A stretch of DNA of 64,000 bases from RGIG5952 sp045627605 (GCA_045627605.1 JAZQOA010000139.1:1-64000); one strand, 5' to 3'; shown: positions 42,613-51,669, counted from the stretch's first letter. Notes: a model not told the origin generated them from the letters alone. Translations and numbers: made by a program.

Positions 42613-43986
42613 ATGGCGGCCGGCGGGAAATCACTGATACGCGACTTCACGGACGGACCGGTTTTCGGCCCGCTCGTGAAGTTCTCGATCCCGTTCATGC
42701 TGTCGAACGCGCTCCAGGTGCTGTACTCGACGGTCGACATGTTCATTGTCGGCAAGTACATGGGGCACGTTGGCCTGGCTTCCGTCATCAACGCCAGCCG
42801 CGTCTTTGTCTTCATGACGATGCTCAGCGTCGGGCTTTCGATGAGCGGGCAGATCTACGTGGCGCAACTTATCGGGCAGGGGCGGCGGGATGCGCTCCAG
42901 AAGGCGATCGGCACGTTTTTCACGACCCTGCTTTCGATTGGCGCCGTGCTGACCGTGGCCGGCTTGCTTGCCGCAAGGTCGCTTCTCGAATTGATCAACG
43001 TGCCGGAAGAGGCCTTGCCCGGGGCGCTGTCCTATCTCCTTGTCTGCAGCGCCGGCATCATGTTTTCGTTCGGCTACAACATGGTGTCGGCCGTGCTGCG
43101 GGGCATGGGCGATTCCAGGCGGCCCTTCCTCTTCGTGGCGGTGGCGTCCGTCACCAACCTCGTCCTCGACATCCTCTTCATCGCCGGGTTTGGCTGGGGG
43201 ACCTTCGGCGCTGGGCTTGCGACGATCCTCGGGCAGGCGTTGTCGTTTGTCTTCTCCCTGGCCTACCTCTACCGCCAACGCGAAGGCTTCGGGTTCGACT
43301 TCAGGCCCCGGAGCTTCAGGATCGACGGCGCGGTCCTGGCGGCGCAAATGAAACTCGGCATACCGTTCGCCATCCGCTTCGCGGCGATCAACGTCTCGAT
43401 GATGTACGTGCTCGGGCTCGTCAACGGCGTGGGGCTCGCGGCGTCAACAGTCTTTGGCGTCGGCGTGCAGATGGACGACATCGTGACGAAAATCACGCAG
43501 GGGATCATGCAGGCGACGACGGGAATGGTCGGGCAAAACTACGGCGCCCGCAAGTTCGACCGCATCCGGCGGATCGTCTATGGCGCGTGGCTCTTCAGCT
43601 TTGGTTTCTACGTCGTCTACTCCTACTTCCTGCTGGCGCACACCGAGGCGATGTTCAAGGTGTTCACGGACAACCCCGAGGTGCTGGCGCTCGCCCCGGT
43701 CTTCGCCTGGAACATCGTCTGGCAATTCCCCGGCCTCGTCATCATGCGCGGCACCAACGGCTTCATCAACGGCATTGGCAACGCGCGCCTCGCCTTGGTC
43801 TTCGGCATCCTGGACGGCGTCGTCCTGCGCATTGGCTGCAGCTGGCTGCTCGGGACGTTCCTGGGCCTGGGGCTCAAGGGATATGTCCTGGGCTATGCCG
43901 TTGCCTGCTACGGCATGGGGTTGCCGACGCTTTTCTACTTCTTCTTCTGCCCGTGGAAAAACCGGCGCGCCGTGACGGCCGCGTAG
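42613..43986 (+). CDS. MATE family efflux transporter
   Basis: A 457-residue membrane protein with twelve hydrophobic helices in two similar halves. The opening PVFGPLVKFSIPFMLSNALQ and VLYSTVDMFIVGKYMG, plus GFGWGTFGAGLATILGQ, are typical of MATE proteins. It exports cationic drugs or metabolites with Na+ or H+ exchange. It lies 20 bases after the GH2 gene, so co-transcription is likely and a role in exporting glycoside aglycones is conceivable (inference). Confidence 0.9.
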   Translation: MAAGGKSLIRDFTDGPVFGPLVKFSIPFMLSNALQVLYSTVDMFIVGKYMGHVGLASVINASRVFVFMTMLSVGLSMSGQIYVAQLIGQGRRDALQKAIGTFFTTLLSIGAVLTVAGLLAARSLLELINVPEEALPGALSYLLVCSAGIMFSFGYNMVSAVLRGMGDSRRPFLFVAVASVTNLVLDILFIAGFGWGTFGAGLATILGQALSFVFSLAYLYRQREGFGFDFRPRSFRIDGAVLAAQMKLGIPFAIRFAAINVSMMYVLGLVNGVGLAASTVFGVGVQMDDIVTKITQGIMQATTGMVGQNYGARKFDRIRRIVYGAWLFSFGFYVVYSYFLLAHTEAMFKVFTDNPEVLALAPVFAWNIVWQFPGLVIMRGTNGFINGIGNARLALVFGILDGVVLRIGCSWLLGTFLGLGLKGYVLGYAVACYGMGLPTLFYFFFCPWKNRRAVTAA

Positions 43987-44028
43987 CGGGGGCGCGACTC
44001 CTTGGTGAATCCGCGCCCTGGCCAGTCC

Positions 44029-47001
44029 CTATTCCCATGTTTTCATCGGCTTGATCGCGAACGCGGGGATTCGCCCTTCCGCTTCCCTGAGCATGGCGTC
44101 GGAGGCGGCAACGCAGTAGGCGGCGTGCTTGAGCGCCTCGCCGACGACACGGAGCGTGACGTCCTTGACTTCGGCCGGCTTGAGCGCGAGGAACCTCCTG
44201 TAATTTTCGGCGCGCTTCTCGGGTGTGACCCCGCGCAGGGCGTAGTTGAGGATTTTCGTGCAGGCCGCCGCAGGGCGCGCGGGCGTCTCGTAGCCCTTGA
44301 CACTGGTGAGAATGGCGTTGTCGATGTCGGATTGCGTCCACGAGGCGTTTTTCACGAAATCCGCCGCGCGCATCATCGTCTCGAATGACTCCGCGACATG
44401 CGGGTCGCGGTAGGTTGAAAAGACGAGTTCGGCGCCTGCCGGAAGGTAGGAGAGCCCCGCGCCATAGGCGTTGCCCTTGAAGCGGATTTCGGGAAGCATG
44501 TAGTCGGAGGAGATGATCGAGGCGCCGATTTCAAAGGGAATGGCGTCGGCGGACGAGTAGTGCGGCGCGGGTGCGCAAAGCGCGCTGAACGAAACTTGCA
44601 GCGCGGCGGACAATCCCTCGTTGCGAAGCGCGAGATCGGGCGTAAAGACGGTGTTTTCGGCAATCGGCGCCGGGGCGGTCTTCATTTCGCCCAGCCATTT
44701 GTCGATGCGGGCGCGGATCTTGCCTTTGGCTTCCTCCGGCGCGACGAGCGAAACGCTGAGGCGACGCGGGTCGAGGAGAAAGTCGCGGATGCGGGCGATC
44801 TTTTCGGCGGACTCCCCGTATGCGGCCTCGCGGCTGGCCGCGCCGAGACGTTCGAGGAGGGCGAGTTCGGGGAGCCCGCTGGTCTGGTTCCGGCGGTGCC
44901 CGGCGAGGCTGAGGAGGCGCCTGGCGTGGATGCGCGTAGTGCCGCGGGCGTCCTCCACGAAGTCGGCGCGCAACACTGTGCGGTCCTGCACGATGACGTC
45001 CGCCATGCGCGCGGTGTCGCACGGGTCGAGTTCGAAGAGGACCTCGCGCAAGGTGTCGAGGGCCTTGTCGAGTGACGAGATTGTGCACTTCAGAATGAAG
45101 TCGAGCGCAGGCAGGAAGGTCGCGTCGGGCGTCGACGAAACCCGGAGGACGGAATCGGCGGAGAGCGAGCCGGTGCAGCTGGCGCGGCGTTTCGCGACGG
45201 CCGCATAGTCGAGGCCTTTCGTGCCGAAGTCGCTGACGGCCCCGCTGAAGCGCGGGACGAACTCCCAGAGGTCTTCAGGGAGGCCCCTGAGGTCGAAGGA
45301 GAGGAGGAGGTAGACGATGCCGTTGGTGGGCACTTCGCAGGCGGAGGTAAAGATGCCGCCCGCGCCGGTTTCCTCCGTGACGGTTGGGATTTCCTGCGGG
45401 GTGGGCGAGATGTCCGCAACCTTGAGCCGCGGCAGGCACGCCAGATCCTCCGGGGAGTTGGGCCGGGCGTTCATTTCCTCGAGTTGGGCGGCTTCCTCGG
45501 AGATTTTGCGCATCTCGGCGTCGGAGAGCTTGGCGCGGACGTCCGCGAGGCGCCGGGCGAGTTCCGCGTCCTGCTCCTTCTCGATCGTGTGGCTGGGGGC
45601 GAGGACGATGTCGAGGCGGTGCGGGTTGTCGACGAGAAGCTCCCTTGCCATGCGCGGGAGGAGCATGGGGTCGGCGTCGATTTCGGCCCGGGCGGCGTCG
45701 TAATAGGGCATGCGCTCGAGGAGGGACGCGGGATCAACGCCGGCGCACCAGGCCGCAGCCGCGTTGGCGGCGGTATTGAGCGCGAAGTTCGTGCCGATTT
45801 CGTTGCAGCCGTAGACAACCTGCTGGAAGGCGGCGTCAACGTCGTCCTTGTCGAAGGGGGTTCGCGACAGTTCATCGAGCGTGTCGAAGACGACCTTGCG
45901 AAAGGCGTCCATGTCTTCGGGGTTGGCGCCGTCAACGCCGAGGTGGAAGGTTTCCTCAAGTCCGTTGGCGGAGGCCCCCGAATAGATGACGTTGGCGCCG
46001 ACATGCGCGTCGTTTATGGCTTTTTTGAGCGGCGAGGCGTCGTTGCCGACGAGAAGGTAGGTGAGGATCGAGAGGCGCGCGTTAAAGGCAATGTCGGTGG
46101 TGTCCCCGACGAGCCAGTTGAGCATGAGGTAGGATTTGTCTTCGGTCTCCTCGTCCGCCGGGAGCGGATAGGCGGCTGAAAAGGCGCGGGGCTTGGTCCA
46201 CTTGGGTTGCCGACGTGACGGCGGGACGGGGGCGATGGGGGTGTAGCCGGCGAGGCGCGGGGCCAGGAAATCGAGCCAGTCTTCCGTGGGGATGTCGCCG
46301 TAGGCGACGATGAAGGCGTTGGAGGGGTGGTAGCGCGTCGCGTGGAATTGGCGCAGCGTTTCGAGGGAAAGGTCCGGGATGGACTCGGGGTTGCCCCCCG
46401 ATTCCTTGCCGTGGCAGGTGTCTGGAAGGAGGCGGCGGATGGAGTCGCGCTCGAGGATGCCGTCGGGCGAGGAGAAGACGCCTTTCATCTCGCTGTAGAC
46501 GATGCCGTCGTAGCGGAGTGCGCCGAGGGGCTTCGCGGGGTCGGCCGGGGCGAGATGGTAGGCCTCGCGGTGGAAGACGGGTTCGGAGAGAAGCGGGTGG
46601 AAGACAGCGTCGAAGTAGACGTCCGCCAGGTTGAAGAGGTCTGTCTTGACCGTGCTGCACACGGGGTAGAAGGTGATGTCGTTTCCCGTCATGGCGTTGA
46701 TGAAGGTCGCGACGGAGCGCTTGATCATCTCGAAGAAGGGTTCCTTGCAGCGGAACTTCTCGGAGCCTGCGAGCGTCATGTGCTCGAGGATGTGGGGCAT
46801 GCCGGTGTCGTCCGGCGGGGGCGTTGGCACCGCGACGCAGAAGCAGTTCTCGCGGTCGGGGCAGGCGATGTGCAGGATGCGCGCGCCCGAGGCGACGTGG
46901 AGAAGTTGCCGCGCCTCGGCCTTCATCGATTTGACTTCGGTGACGGCGACGGTCTTGAAGCCGCGGCATTCGGAGCCGGGCGTAAATTTTGTGTCTTGCA
47001 T
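44029..47001 (-). CDS. M16C-type zinc metalloprotease (presequence-protease-like)
   Basis: A 990-residue pitrilysin-family protease. The inverted zinc motif H70-I-L-E73-H74 is in MPHILEHMTLAGSEKF, with the second-site Glu downstream in NLADVYFDAVFHP. Four homologous domains fit the single-chain PreP/Cym1 architecture (length near 1000). It degrades short peptides such as cleaved signal peptides. No signal sequence is visible. The ATG at 47001 has no clear Shine-Dalgarno. It is 38 bases downstream of the dehydratase gene on the same strand. Confidence 0.92.
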   Translation of the reverse strand: MQDTKFTPGSECRGFKTVAVTEVKSMKAEARQLLHVASGARILHIACPDRENCFCVAVPTPPPDDTGMPHILEHMTLAGSEKFRCKEPFFEMIKRSVATFINAMTGNDITFYPVCSTVKTDLFNLADVYFDAVFHPLLSEPVFHREAYHLAPADPAKPLGALRYDGIVYSEMKGVFSSPDGILERDSIRRLLPDTCHGKESGGNPESIPDLSLETLRQFHATRYHPSNAFIVAYGDIPTEDWLDFLAPRLAGYTPIAPVPPSRRQPKWTKPRAFSAAYPLPADEETEDKSYLMLNWLVGDTTDIAFNARLSILTYLLVGNDASPLKKAINDAHVGANVIYSGASANGLEETFHLGVDGANPEDMDAFRKVVFDTLDELSRTPFDKDDVDAAFQQVVYGCNEIGTNFALNTAANAAAAWCAGVDPASLLERMPYYDAARAEIDADPMLLPRMARELLVDNPHRLDIVLAPSHTIEKEQDAELARRLADVRAKLSDAEMRKISEEAAQLEEMNARPNSPEDLACLPRLKVADISPTPQEIPTVTEETGAGGIFTSACEVPTNGIVYLLLSFDLRGLPEDLWEFVPRFSGAVSDFGTKGLDYAAVAKRRASCTGSLSADSVLRVSSTPDATFLPALDFILKCTISSLDKALDTLREVLFELDPCDTARMADVIVQDRTVLRADFVEDARGTTRIHARRLLSLAGHRRNQTSGLPELALLERLGAASREAAYGESAEKIARIRDFLLDPRRLSVSLVAPEEAKGKIRARIDKWLGEMKTAPAPIAENTVFTPDLALRNEGLSAALQVSFSALCAPAPHYSSADAIPFEIGASIISSDYMLPEIRFKGNAYGAGLSYLPAGAELVFSTYRDPHVAESFETMMRAADFVKNASWTQSDIDNAILTSVKGYETPARPAAACTKILNYALRGVTPEKRAENYRRFLALKPAEVKDVTLRVVGEALKHAAYCVAASDAMLREAEGRIPAFAIKPMKTWE

Positions 47002-47039
47002 TTCAGGAAGGGAGGTGTTGGCGCCGGGTAGCGGAGGGG

Positions 47040-48215
47040 TTAGTGATTGACGACCTTGTAGTAGCGGACGGCGTCCGGCGGGCGGATATTGGTGAGGTCG
47101 CCGCGGTAGTGGCGGAGCGAGACCGGCACGTAGGGGTGGGCGAGGAGTTCCTTTTCGTTGAGCTCGATGCCGAGGCCCGGGCGGTCGGGGATGGTCATGC
47201 GTCCGTCCACGAGCGTAAGGTCCTCGTCGCACATGTCGGCGCGGTAGGGGACGTCCGTCATCATCATTTCGAGCATGATGAAGTTGGGGATGCAGGCGGC
47301 GAGCTGCAGTGAGGCGGCATTGGCGACGGGACCCGACGGATTATGCGGGCAGAAGCCGATGTGGCGGGCCTCGGCCTCGGCGCCGAGCATGCGGAGCTCC
47401 ATGATGCCGCCCGCGTGGGAGACGTCGGGCTGGATGTAGTCGGCGCAGCCAAGCTCGAAGAAGGGGCGGTACTCGTAGCGGTTGTAGAGGCGTTCGCCCG
47501 CGGCGATGGCGACGGGCGAGACGCGCTTGACTTCGCGCATCCCCTCGTTGTCCTGCGGCGGGACGGGCTCCTCGAACCAGTAGATGTCGTAGTCGCCGAG
47601 GCGGCGGGCGATTTTCTGCGCGGTCGGGACGTCGAAGCGCCCGTGGCCCTCGACGAGGAGAATGACGTCTTCGCCGACGACTTCCGCGACTTTTTCAACG
47701 CATTCCATCGCCAGGTTGAGGTCGCGCTTTGAAATCTGGAGGTAGGACTTCCCGAAGGGGTCCCACTTGCATCCGGGGAAGTGGTTTTTCCTGAGTTCAA
47801 GTGCCTTTTCGGCAAATTCATCCGGGGTTTTGGCCGGCGAAAACCAGCCGTTCATGTAGACGGGAATGGAGTCGCGCACCTTGCCGCCAAGGAGTTGGTA
47901 GACGGGGACGCCGAGATCCTTGCCCTTGATGTCCCACAACGCCATCTCGACGGCGGCCAGCGCGCTCATGAGGACGGGGCCGCCGCGCCAGTAGGCGTCG
48001 CGGTAGCAGTCGTGGCGGAAGGCCTCGACGTTGTGCGGGTCCTTGCCGATGAGCCAGCCTTCGAGGTCGTGGATGGCGGCGACAACGGTGTTTTCCTTGT
48101 ATTCGAGCGTCGCCTCGCCCCAGCCGTGGAGGCCGGTGTCGGTCTCGACTTTGACGAAGACGAAATTGGTGCGGTAGACAAAGGTGACGAAAGTCTTGAG
48201 CGCGGTAATCTTCAT
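47040..48215 (-). CDS. Mandelate racemase/enolase-superfamily sugar acid dehydratase (DgoD-like)
   Basis: A 391-residue enzyme. The N-terminal capping domain begins MKITALKTFVTFVYRTNFVF. The barrel has the metal ligands in LLVEGHGRFD, WFEEPVPPQDNEG and AAGERLYNRYE. The HxD-type general base region is DYIQPDVSHAGGI, and FCPHNPSGPVANAASLQLA is characteristic of galactonate dehydratases. It dehydrates an aldonic acid to a 2-keto-3-deoxy acid. It is 28 bases after an SDR gene, which could make the aldonate precursor. Confidence 0.88.
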   Translation of the reverse strand: MKITALKTFVTFVYRTNFVFVKVETDTGLHGWGEATLEYKENTVVAAIHDLEGWLIGKDPHNVEAFRHDCYRDAYWRGGPVLMSALAAVEMALWDIKGKDLGVPVYQLLGGKVRDSIPVYMNGWFSPAKTPDEFAEKALELRKNHFPGCKWDPFGKSYLQISKRDLNLAMECVEKVAEVVGEDVILLVEGHGRFDVPTAQKIARRLGDYDIYWFEEPVPPQDNEGMREVKRVSPVAIAAGERLYNRYEYRPFFELGCADYIQPDVSHAGGIMELRMLGAEAEARHIGFCPHNPSGPVANAASLQLAACIPNFIMLEMMMTDVPYRADMCDEDLTLVDGRMTIPDRPGLGIELNEKELLAHPYVPVSLRHYRGDLTNIRPPDAVRYYKVVNH

Positions 48216-48243
48216 GTTCGTGTCCTTATGCGGCGCGGGCCGG

Positions 48244-49023
48244 TTAGAAATCGACGTCTTCGGGCATGTGCTGGCAGGAGCAGCCGGCGTCCACGACGAT
48301 GCGCTCGCCAGTCATGTTGCCGGAGTCTTCCGAGGCGAGGAAGGCGACGGCGCCCGCGATGTCGTCGCCGGTCGCCTCCCGACGCAGCGGGCAGTTGTGG
48401 CGGCGGCGGGCCTTGACCGATTCGTCGAGCTTGTCCCAGCGGTTGGTGTTGATGTAGCCCGGCGCGACCTCGTTGACGCGGATGCCGAGGGGGCCGAGGT
48501 CGAGGGCGATGGAGCGCGTCAGCGCGTCGATGCCGCCCTTGCTGGCGACGTAGGCCGTGCGGTTGCGGATGGCGCGCGTGGAGACGTTGGAGCCGAGATT
48601 GACGATGACGCCGCGGCTTTCCTGCTTCGCCATGATCTTCGCCGCCTCGCGGCACATCTGGAAGGTGCCCAGGAGGTTGGTCTTGACGACGGTGAGGAAG
48701 TAGTCCGACGCCATGTCGAGGAACTTCGGGCCGATGCCCTGGTTGCAGGCGTTGTTGACGAGGATGTCGAGCCGCCCCTGGTCGTCGAGGACCTTGGCGA
48801 AGAGCGCCTTGACCTGCGCCTCGTCGGAGATGTCGCACGCAACTGACTTGAAGTCGCCGCAGGCCGAGGCGCGGATGAGCTCGGCGCCGTGGCGCGTGCT
48901 CTCCTCCGTGGAGGCGCTTGAATAGACGATGGCGCCCTCCCTGATGAAGCGCCGCGCGATGGCGACGCCCGTGTTGCGGCTCGCGCCCGTGACGATAATG
49001 ACCTTGCCCTTGAATCTTTCCAT
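48244..49023 (-). CDS. Short-chain dehydrogenase/reductase (SDR)
   Basis: A 259-residue classical SDR with VTGASRNTGVAIARRF (cofactor motif TGxxxNxG), NNAC, catalytic Ser in NLGSNVS, YVASK (Tyr and Lys) and APGYINTNRWD. It oxidises or reduces a sugar or related alcohol with NAD(P). It is first in the operon with the DgoD-like dehydratase. The ATG at 49023 is preferred over an in-frame start 34 codons upstream, because the extension lacks family features. Confidence 0.9.
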   Translation of the reverse strand: MERFKGKVIIVTGASRNTGVAIARRFIREGAIVYSSASTEESTRHGAELIRASACGDFKSVACDISDEAQVKALFAKVLDDQGRLDILVNNACNQGIGPKFLDMASDYFLTVVKTNLLGTFQMCREAAKIMAKQESRGVIVNLGSNVSTRAIRNRTAYVASKGGIDALTRSIALDLGPLGIRVNEVAPGYINTNRWDKLDESVKARRRHNCPLRREATGDDIAGAVAFLASEDSGNMTGERIVVDAGCSCQHMPEDVDF

Positions 49024-49162
49024 GGATTGCCTCGTTCCCAAATATTCGCGAGGGCCAAGACCAAGGTGCCGTGCGCCCTTGTTTTGCCCTCCCATTAATG
49101 ATACCAAAATTTCGAGATCTCCCATTATCCGTATTCAATGCCTCCTCACTTTTTCGGCTTGA

Positions 49163-49306
49163 TCATCGACTCGATGAATGCGGTTCACCCAAAGGGTGTC
49201 GATGAGGCCCTTCGCCGAGCCTGAAAATCTCGTTCTCGAGAATGTCCCGGTCTGACGCTGGACGATTCTCCGCGTCATTGTTGTTGATCTTGTTCTCTTC
49301 GGCCAT
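49163..49306 (-). CDS. Small ORF, possibly frameshifted
   Basis: A 47-residue ORF (MAEENKINNNDAENRPASDR, then DILENEIFRLGEG and a basic tail) with a good AAAGGAAA ribosome-binding site. After RLGEG an alternative frame continues with a more protein-like sequence (LIDTLWVNRIHRVDDQAEK) to a stop at 49135, suggesting a one-base frameshift. The 49024-49437 gap otherwise contains only AT-rich promoter-like sequence. Not recognised. Confidence 0.3.
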   Translation of the reverse strand: MAEENKINNNDAENRPASDRDILENEIFRLGEGPHRHPLGEPHSSSR

Positions 49307-49437
49307 GCGGCATTTCCTTTTTGTGCCAAAAAATGTTATGCTTGATGTGTCTTGATTGAGAAGCCTGCCCGGGTGGGAAGGCGGTCGAAGTCGAGGCGTC
49401 CTGCGATTTGGAAAAGTTTTAGCAAGGATTCAGGAAA

Positions 49438-50628
49438 ATGAGCACGAATGTCTATATCCATGGTTCCATCTCGAGATTTCTCGATGTTTCGAGCCAGTCT
49501 TCTGGGTTCGCCGATACCGATGTCGTCAACGTGAATGGCGATGCTGTCCAAAAGGCAGGAACCTTCCACGACCGCAACATCTTTCGTCGTGCCTTCCGGT
49601 GGGGCGACGAAAGAATGGCGAACAACAACACGCGGCAGCAGTTTCTCAATTCGTTGAAAGAGACTTTTGGGCTGACGGAAAGCGGAAAGGATCTTGTCAA
49701 CAAGCTTGGGCGCATCCTTGGCAAAGACGTGTTCAAGCCCGAGGACTACACGTTTGACAAAAATGGCGTAATTGACTGCGGTCGGCCCCTCACGGCTCGT
49801 CGCATTAAAGCTGTTTCGGAGAAGATCGTCGCCATGCACAGTCAGGCGATGGCGGAAAACGACAACAAAGTCAATCAAGCTTTTGAGGCTGTTAGCAATA
49901 AACTTAACCGTTTGTTCACTTTGTTGGACACGGGGAAGCTCCCCAAGGTGAGCGATTCTGAAATGAACGGCATATATGTCACGATATACAAGATCCAAAC
50001 TGAACCTGAAGAAAGGAATGATGCCAAATACAAGTACAGGTATGTGGGTTTTTCGGCGGCCTTGCGTGTCGCCGTCAATACACTGGACCGCACGTCGGAA
50101 GAACGGGAGGCGCTTTTCAACGCCATCATGGAGGGAATGAAGGCTGATGCGAAGTTTGCCGAAGCCTACAACAGGCACGAGAAACTGATCGACGAACATT
50201 ACTCGCTCAAGGGAATCAAGCGTCCGGAAAATGACGGATTGGGCGTGACCACGACAAGCATGACGGTTGAAGTTGCGCTGGACATTCTGAAGTTGCCGTT
50301 GTCTTCCTCGATGGAGGACGTGCGCAAGGCATACAAGAAACTGGCCTTCCAGCACCATCCCGACAAGCTCGCCAACCTCCCCGAGGATCAGAAGAAGGCG
50401 CGCACGGAACTTTACACGAGGATCGTCAGCGCACACGAATTCCTTAAGGCTGAGTTTGACAACGGTCACTTTGGCAAAACTCATCGCATGCCGGCGAACA
50501 GAGAATCTGAGCCCGACATCCCGCAACAGCCCTCCAACTCTGCGCCTTTGTTTATCGGCAATGGGAATCGCGAGGCTGAAATGGCGTTCCTTGCCCAGCA
50601 GTCACAAGCACTCATTATAAAACCCTAA
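49438..50628 (+). CDS. J-domain protein, candidate type III secretion effector
   Basis: A 396-residue protein with a polar, Ser/Asn-rich N-terminus lacking a signal peptide (MSTNVYIHGSISRFLDVSSQ), as expected for type III secreted proteins. A helical middle contains TRQQFLNSLKETFG and CGRPLTARRIKAVSEK. A J domain lies near the C-terminus (about 277-345), with AYKKLAFQHHPDKL placing HPD at 307-309. The J domain would stimulate an Hsp70, bacterial or host. It ends 11 bases before a CesT-like chaperone gene, the usual effector-chaperone arrangement. It is visibly less GC-rich than its neighbours. No Gly/Phe or zinc domain of housekeeping DnaJ is present. Confidence 0.7.
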   Translation: MSTNVYIHGSISRFLDVSSQSSGFADTDVVNVNGDAVQKAGTFHDRNIFRRAFRWGDERMANNNTRQQFLNSLKETFGLTESGKDLVNKLGRILGKDVFKPEDYTFDKNGVIDCGRPLTARRIKAVSEKIVAMHSQAMAENDNKVNQAFEAVSNKLNRLFTLLDTGKLPKVSDSEMNGIYVTIYKIQTEPEERNDAKYKYRYVGFSAALRVAVNTLDRTSEEREALFNAIMEGMKADAKFAEAYNRHEKLIDEHYSLKGIKRPENDGLGVTTTSMTVEVALDILKLPLSSSMEDVRKAYKKLAFQHHPDKLANLPEDQKKARTELYTRIVSAHEFLKAEFDNGHFGKTHRMPANRESEPDIPQQPSNSAPLFIGNGNREAEMAFLAQQSQALIIKP

Positions 50629-50639
50629 AGGGAAACTGA

Positions 50640-51116
50640 ATGGAACTCAAGGATTTGATGACGGCATTCGGGAAGGCTTTCGGGGTTTCCGACTTGAAGC
50701 CGAGTAAGGACGGAATCTATACCGTGACCATTGACGAAATGAGCATTTCGTTCGCAGCCGATCCGGACATGCCGCGCCTTGTCACGTGGGGCGAGGTCGG
50801 GGTGATTCCGCCGGAGGGACGGGAGCGGCTTTTCCATGTCCTGCTTGAATCGATGTTCATGGGCAAGGCGACGGGCGGGGCGACGTTTTCAATCGAGGCG
50901 GGAACAGATACGCTTTTTTTCCACCGAATGGATTCGCTGGACGGGTTGGATTTCAAGGCATTCGCCATGACGCTCGAGACATTCGTCAACATTCTCGAGA
51001 AATGGCGCGGCATTCTTTCCGGCTTCGGGGCGGCGGCCGCAGACTTGATCAAGGATGAGCAACAGGTGGCGCAGGACATGCGTCAGGCCAGCTTCGGGAC
51101 ATTCATGCAGGTTTAA
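50640..51116 (+). CDS. CesT/SycE-like type III secretion chaperone
   Basis: A 158-residue small acidic protein with the alpha-beta layout of class I secretion chaperones: an N-terminal helix (MELKDLMTAFGKAFGVSDL), a twisted sheet (GIYTVTIDEMSISFAA), a helix (RERLFHVLLESMFMGKATGG), a strand pair (ATFSIEAGTDTLFFHRM) and a long C-terminal helix (FKAFAMTLETFVNILEKWRG). Such chaperones bind the N-terminal 50-100 residues of an effector and dock it at the secretion ATPase. The partner is probably the upstream J-domain protein. No secretion apparatus genes lie in the window. Confidence 0.7.
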   Translation: MELKDLMTAFGKAFGVSDLKPSKDGIYTVTIDEMSISFAADPDMPRLVTWGEVGVIPPEGRERLFHVLLESMFMGKATGGATFSIEAGTDTLFFHRMDSLDGLDFKAFAMTLETFVNILEKWRGILSGFGAAAADLIKDEQQVAQDMRQASFGTFMQV

Positions 51117-51146
51117 AAGGCCAACGAGCCCCGCGAGAAAAAACAC

Positions 51147-51175
51147 TTGCAAAAAATAATCCCATTTGGTATTAT
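51147..51175 (+). promoter_or_regulatory. Promoter of the small Pro/His-rich secreted protein
   Basis: TTGCAA (51147-51152), exactly 17 bases, TATTAT (51170-51175). A ribosome-binding site GAAAGGAG lies before the ATG at 51215. Confidence 0.7.
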
Positions 51176-51214
51176 TTTCTCATCGTTAATCCACAACAAC
51201 GAAAGGAGCAAAAA

Positions 51215-51613
51215 ATGAAGATCAGCAAGTTGGCAGTCGTTTTTGTCTCGGTTATGATGGCGGCCTCCGTCATCGCGGGTCCGGGGCCAAGGCATAGGGG
51301 CCCCATGCCGCGCGGGCCGATGCCCCGCGGTCCCGTGCCGCACGGCCCGGTGTACCACCACCATCACCACGGGGCGCATGTCGGCGCCGTTGTCACGGCG
51401 GGTATTCTCGGCGTTATCGCGGGTGCCGCGATTGCGAGCGAGCCGCCGCCTCCGCCGCCCCCGGTCTATGCGCCGCCGCCCGTGATCGCCGCGCCGCAGC
51501 CGGTCTACGTCCAGCCGCAGCCCGTCGTCGTGCAGCAACCGCAGCCGATTGTCGTGCAGCCCGCAGGGCAATCCGGGTCGTCCGTGATTGTGGTGCCGTC
51601 CGTCACGCAGTAA
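51215..51613 (+). CDS. Small secreted Gly/Pro/His-rich protein
   Basis: A 132-residue protein with a signal peptide (about 21 residues, ASVIA then G). It is followed by repeated Arg-Gly-Pro-Met units (RHRGPMPRGPMPRGP), a run of five His (HHHHH), a short glycine-zipper-like hydrophobic segment (VGAVVTAGILGVIAGAAIA) and a tail of poly-Pro and Pro/Gln/Val repeats. It looks like a small envelope protein, perhaps metal-binding through the His cluster. It has its own promoter and a strong terminator, so it is a stand-alone, probably well-expressed gene. No known family is claimed. Confidence 0.75.
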   Translation: MKISKLAVVFVSVMMAASVIAGPGPRHRGPMPRGPMPRGPVPHGPVYHHHHHGAHVGAVVTAGILGVIAGAAIASEPPPPPPPVYAPPPVIAAPQPVYVQPQPVVVQQPQPIVVQPAGQSGSSVIVVPSVTQ

Positions 51614-51632
51614 TCGCGCTGGTTTGAAAATG

Positions 51633-51669
51633 AAAAATCGCCGACCCGAAAGGGCCGGCGATTTTTTTT
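51633..51669 (+). terminator. Strong rho-independent terminator
   Basis: A 15-bp stem (arms 51633-51647 and 51652-51666, one A-C mismatch) closed by a GAAA tetraloop, with eight Ts at 51662-51669. The left arm also starts with five As, so it can serve the convergent ileS transcript too. Confidence 0.9.

Noticed and set aside
42402..44054. Plus-strand 550-codon open frame overlapping GH2 and MATE
   Set aside because: A different frame over two firmly identified genes; Arg/His/Pro-rich composition typical of a shadow frame.
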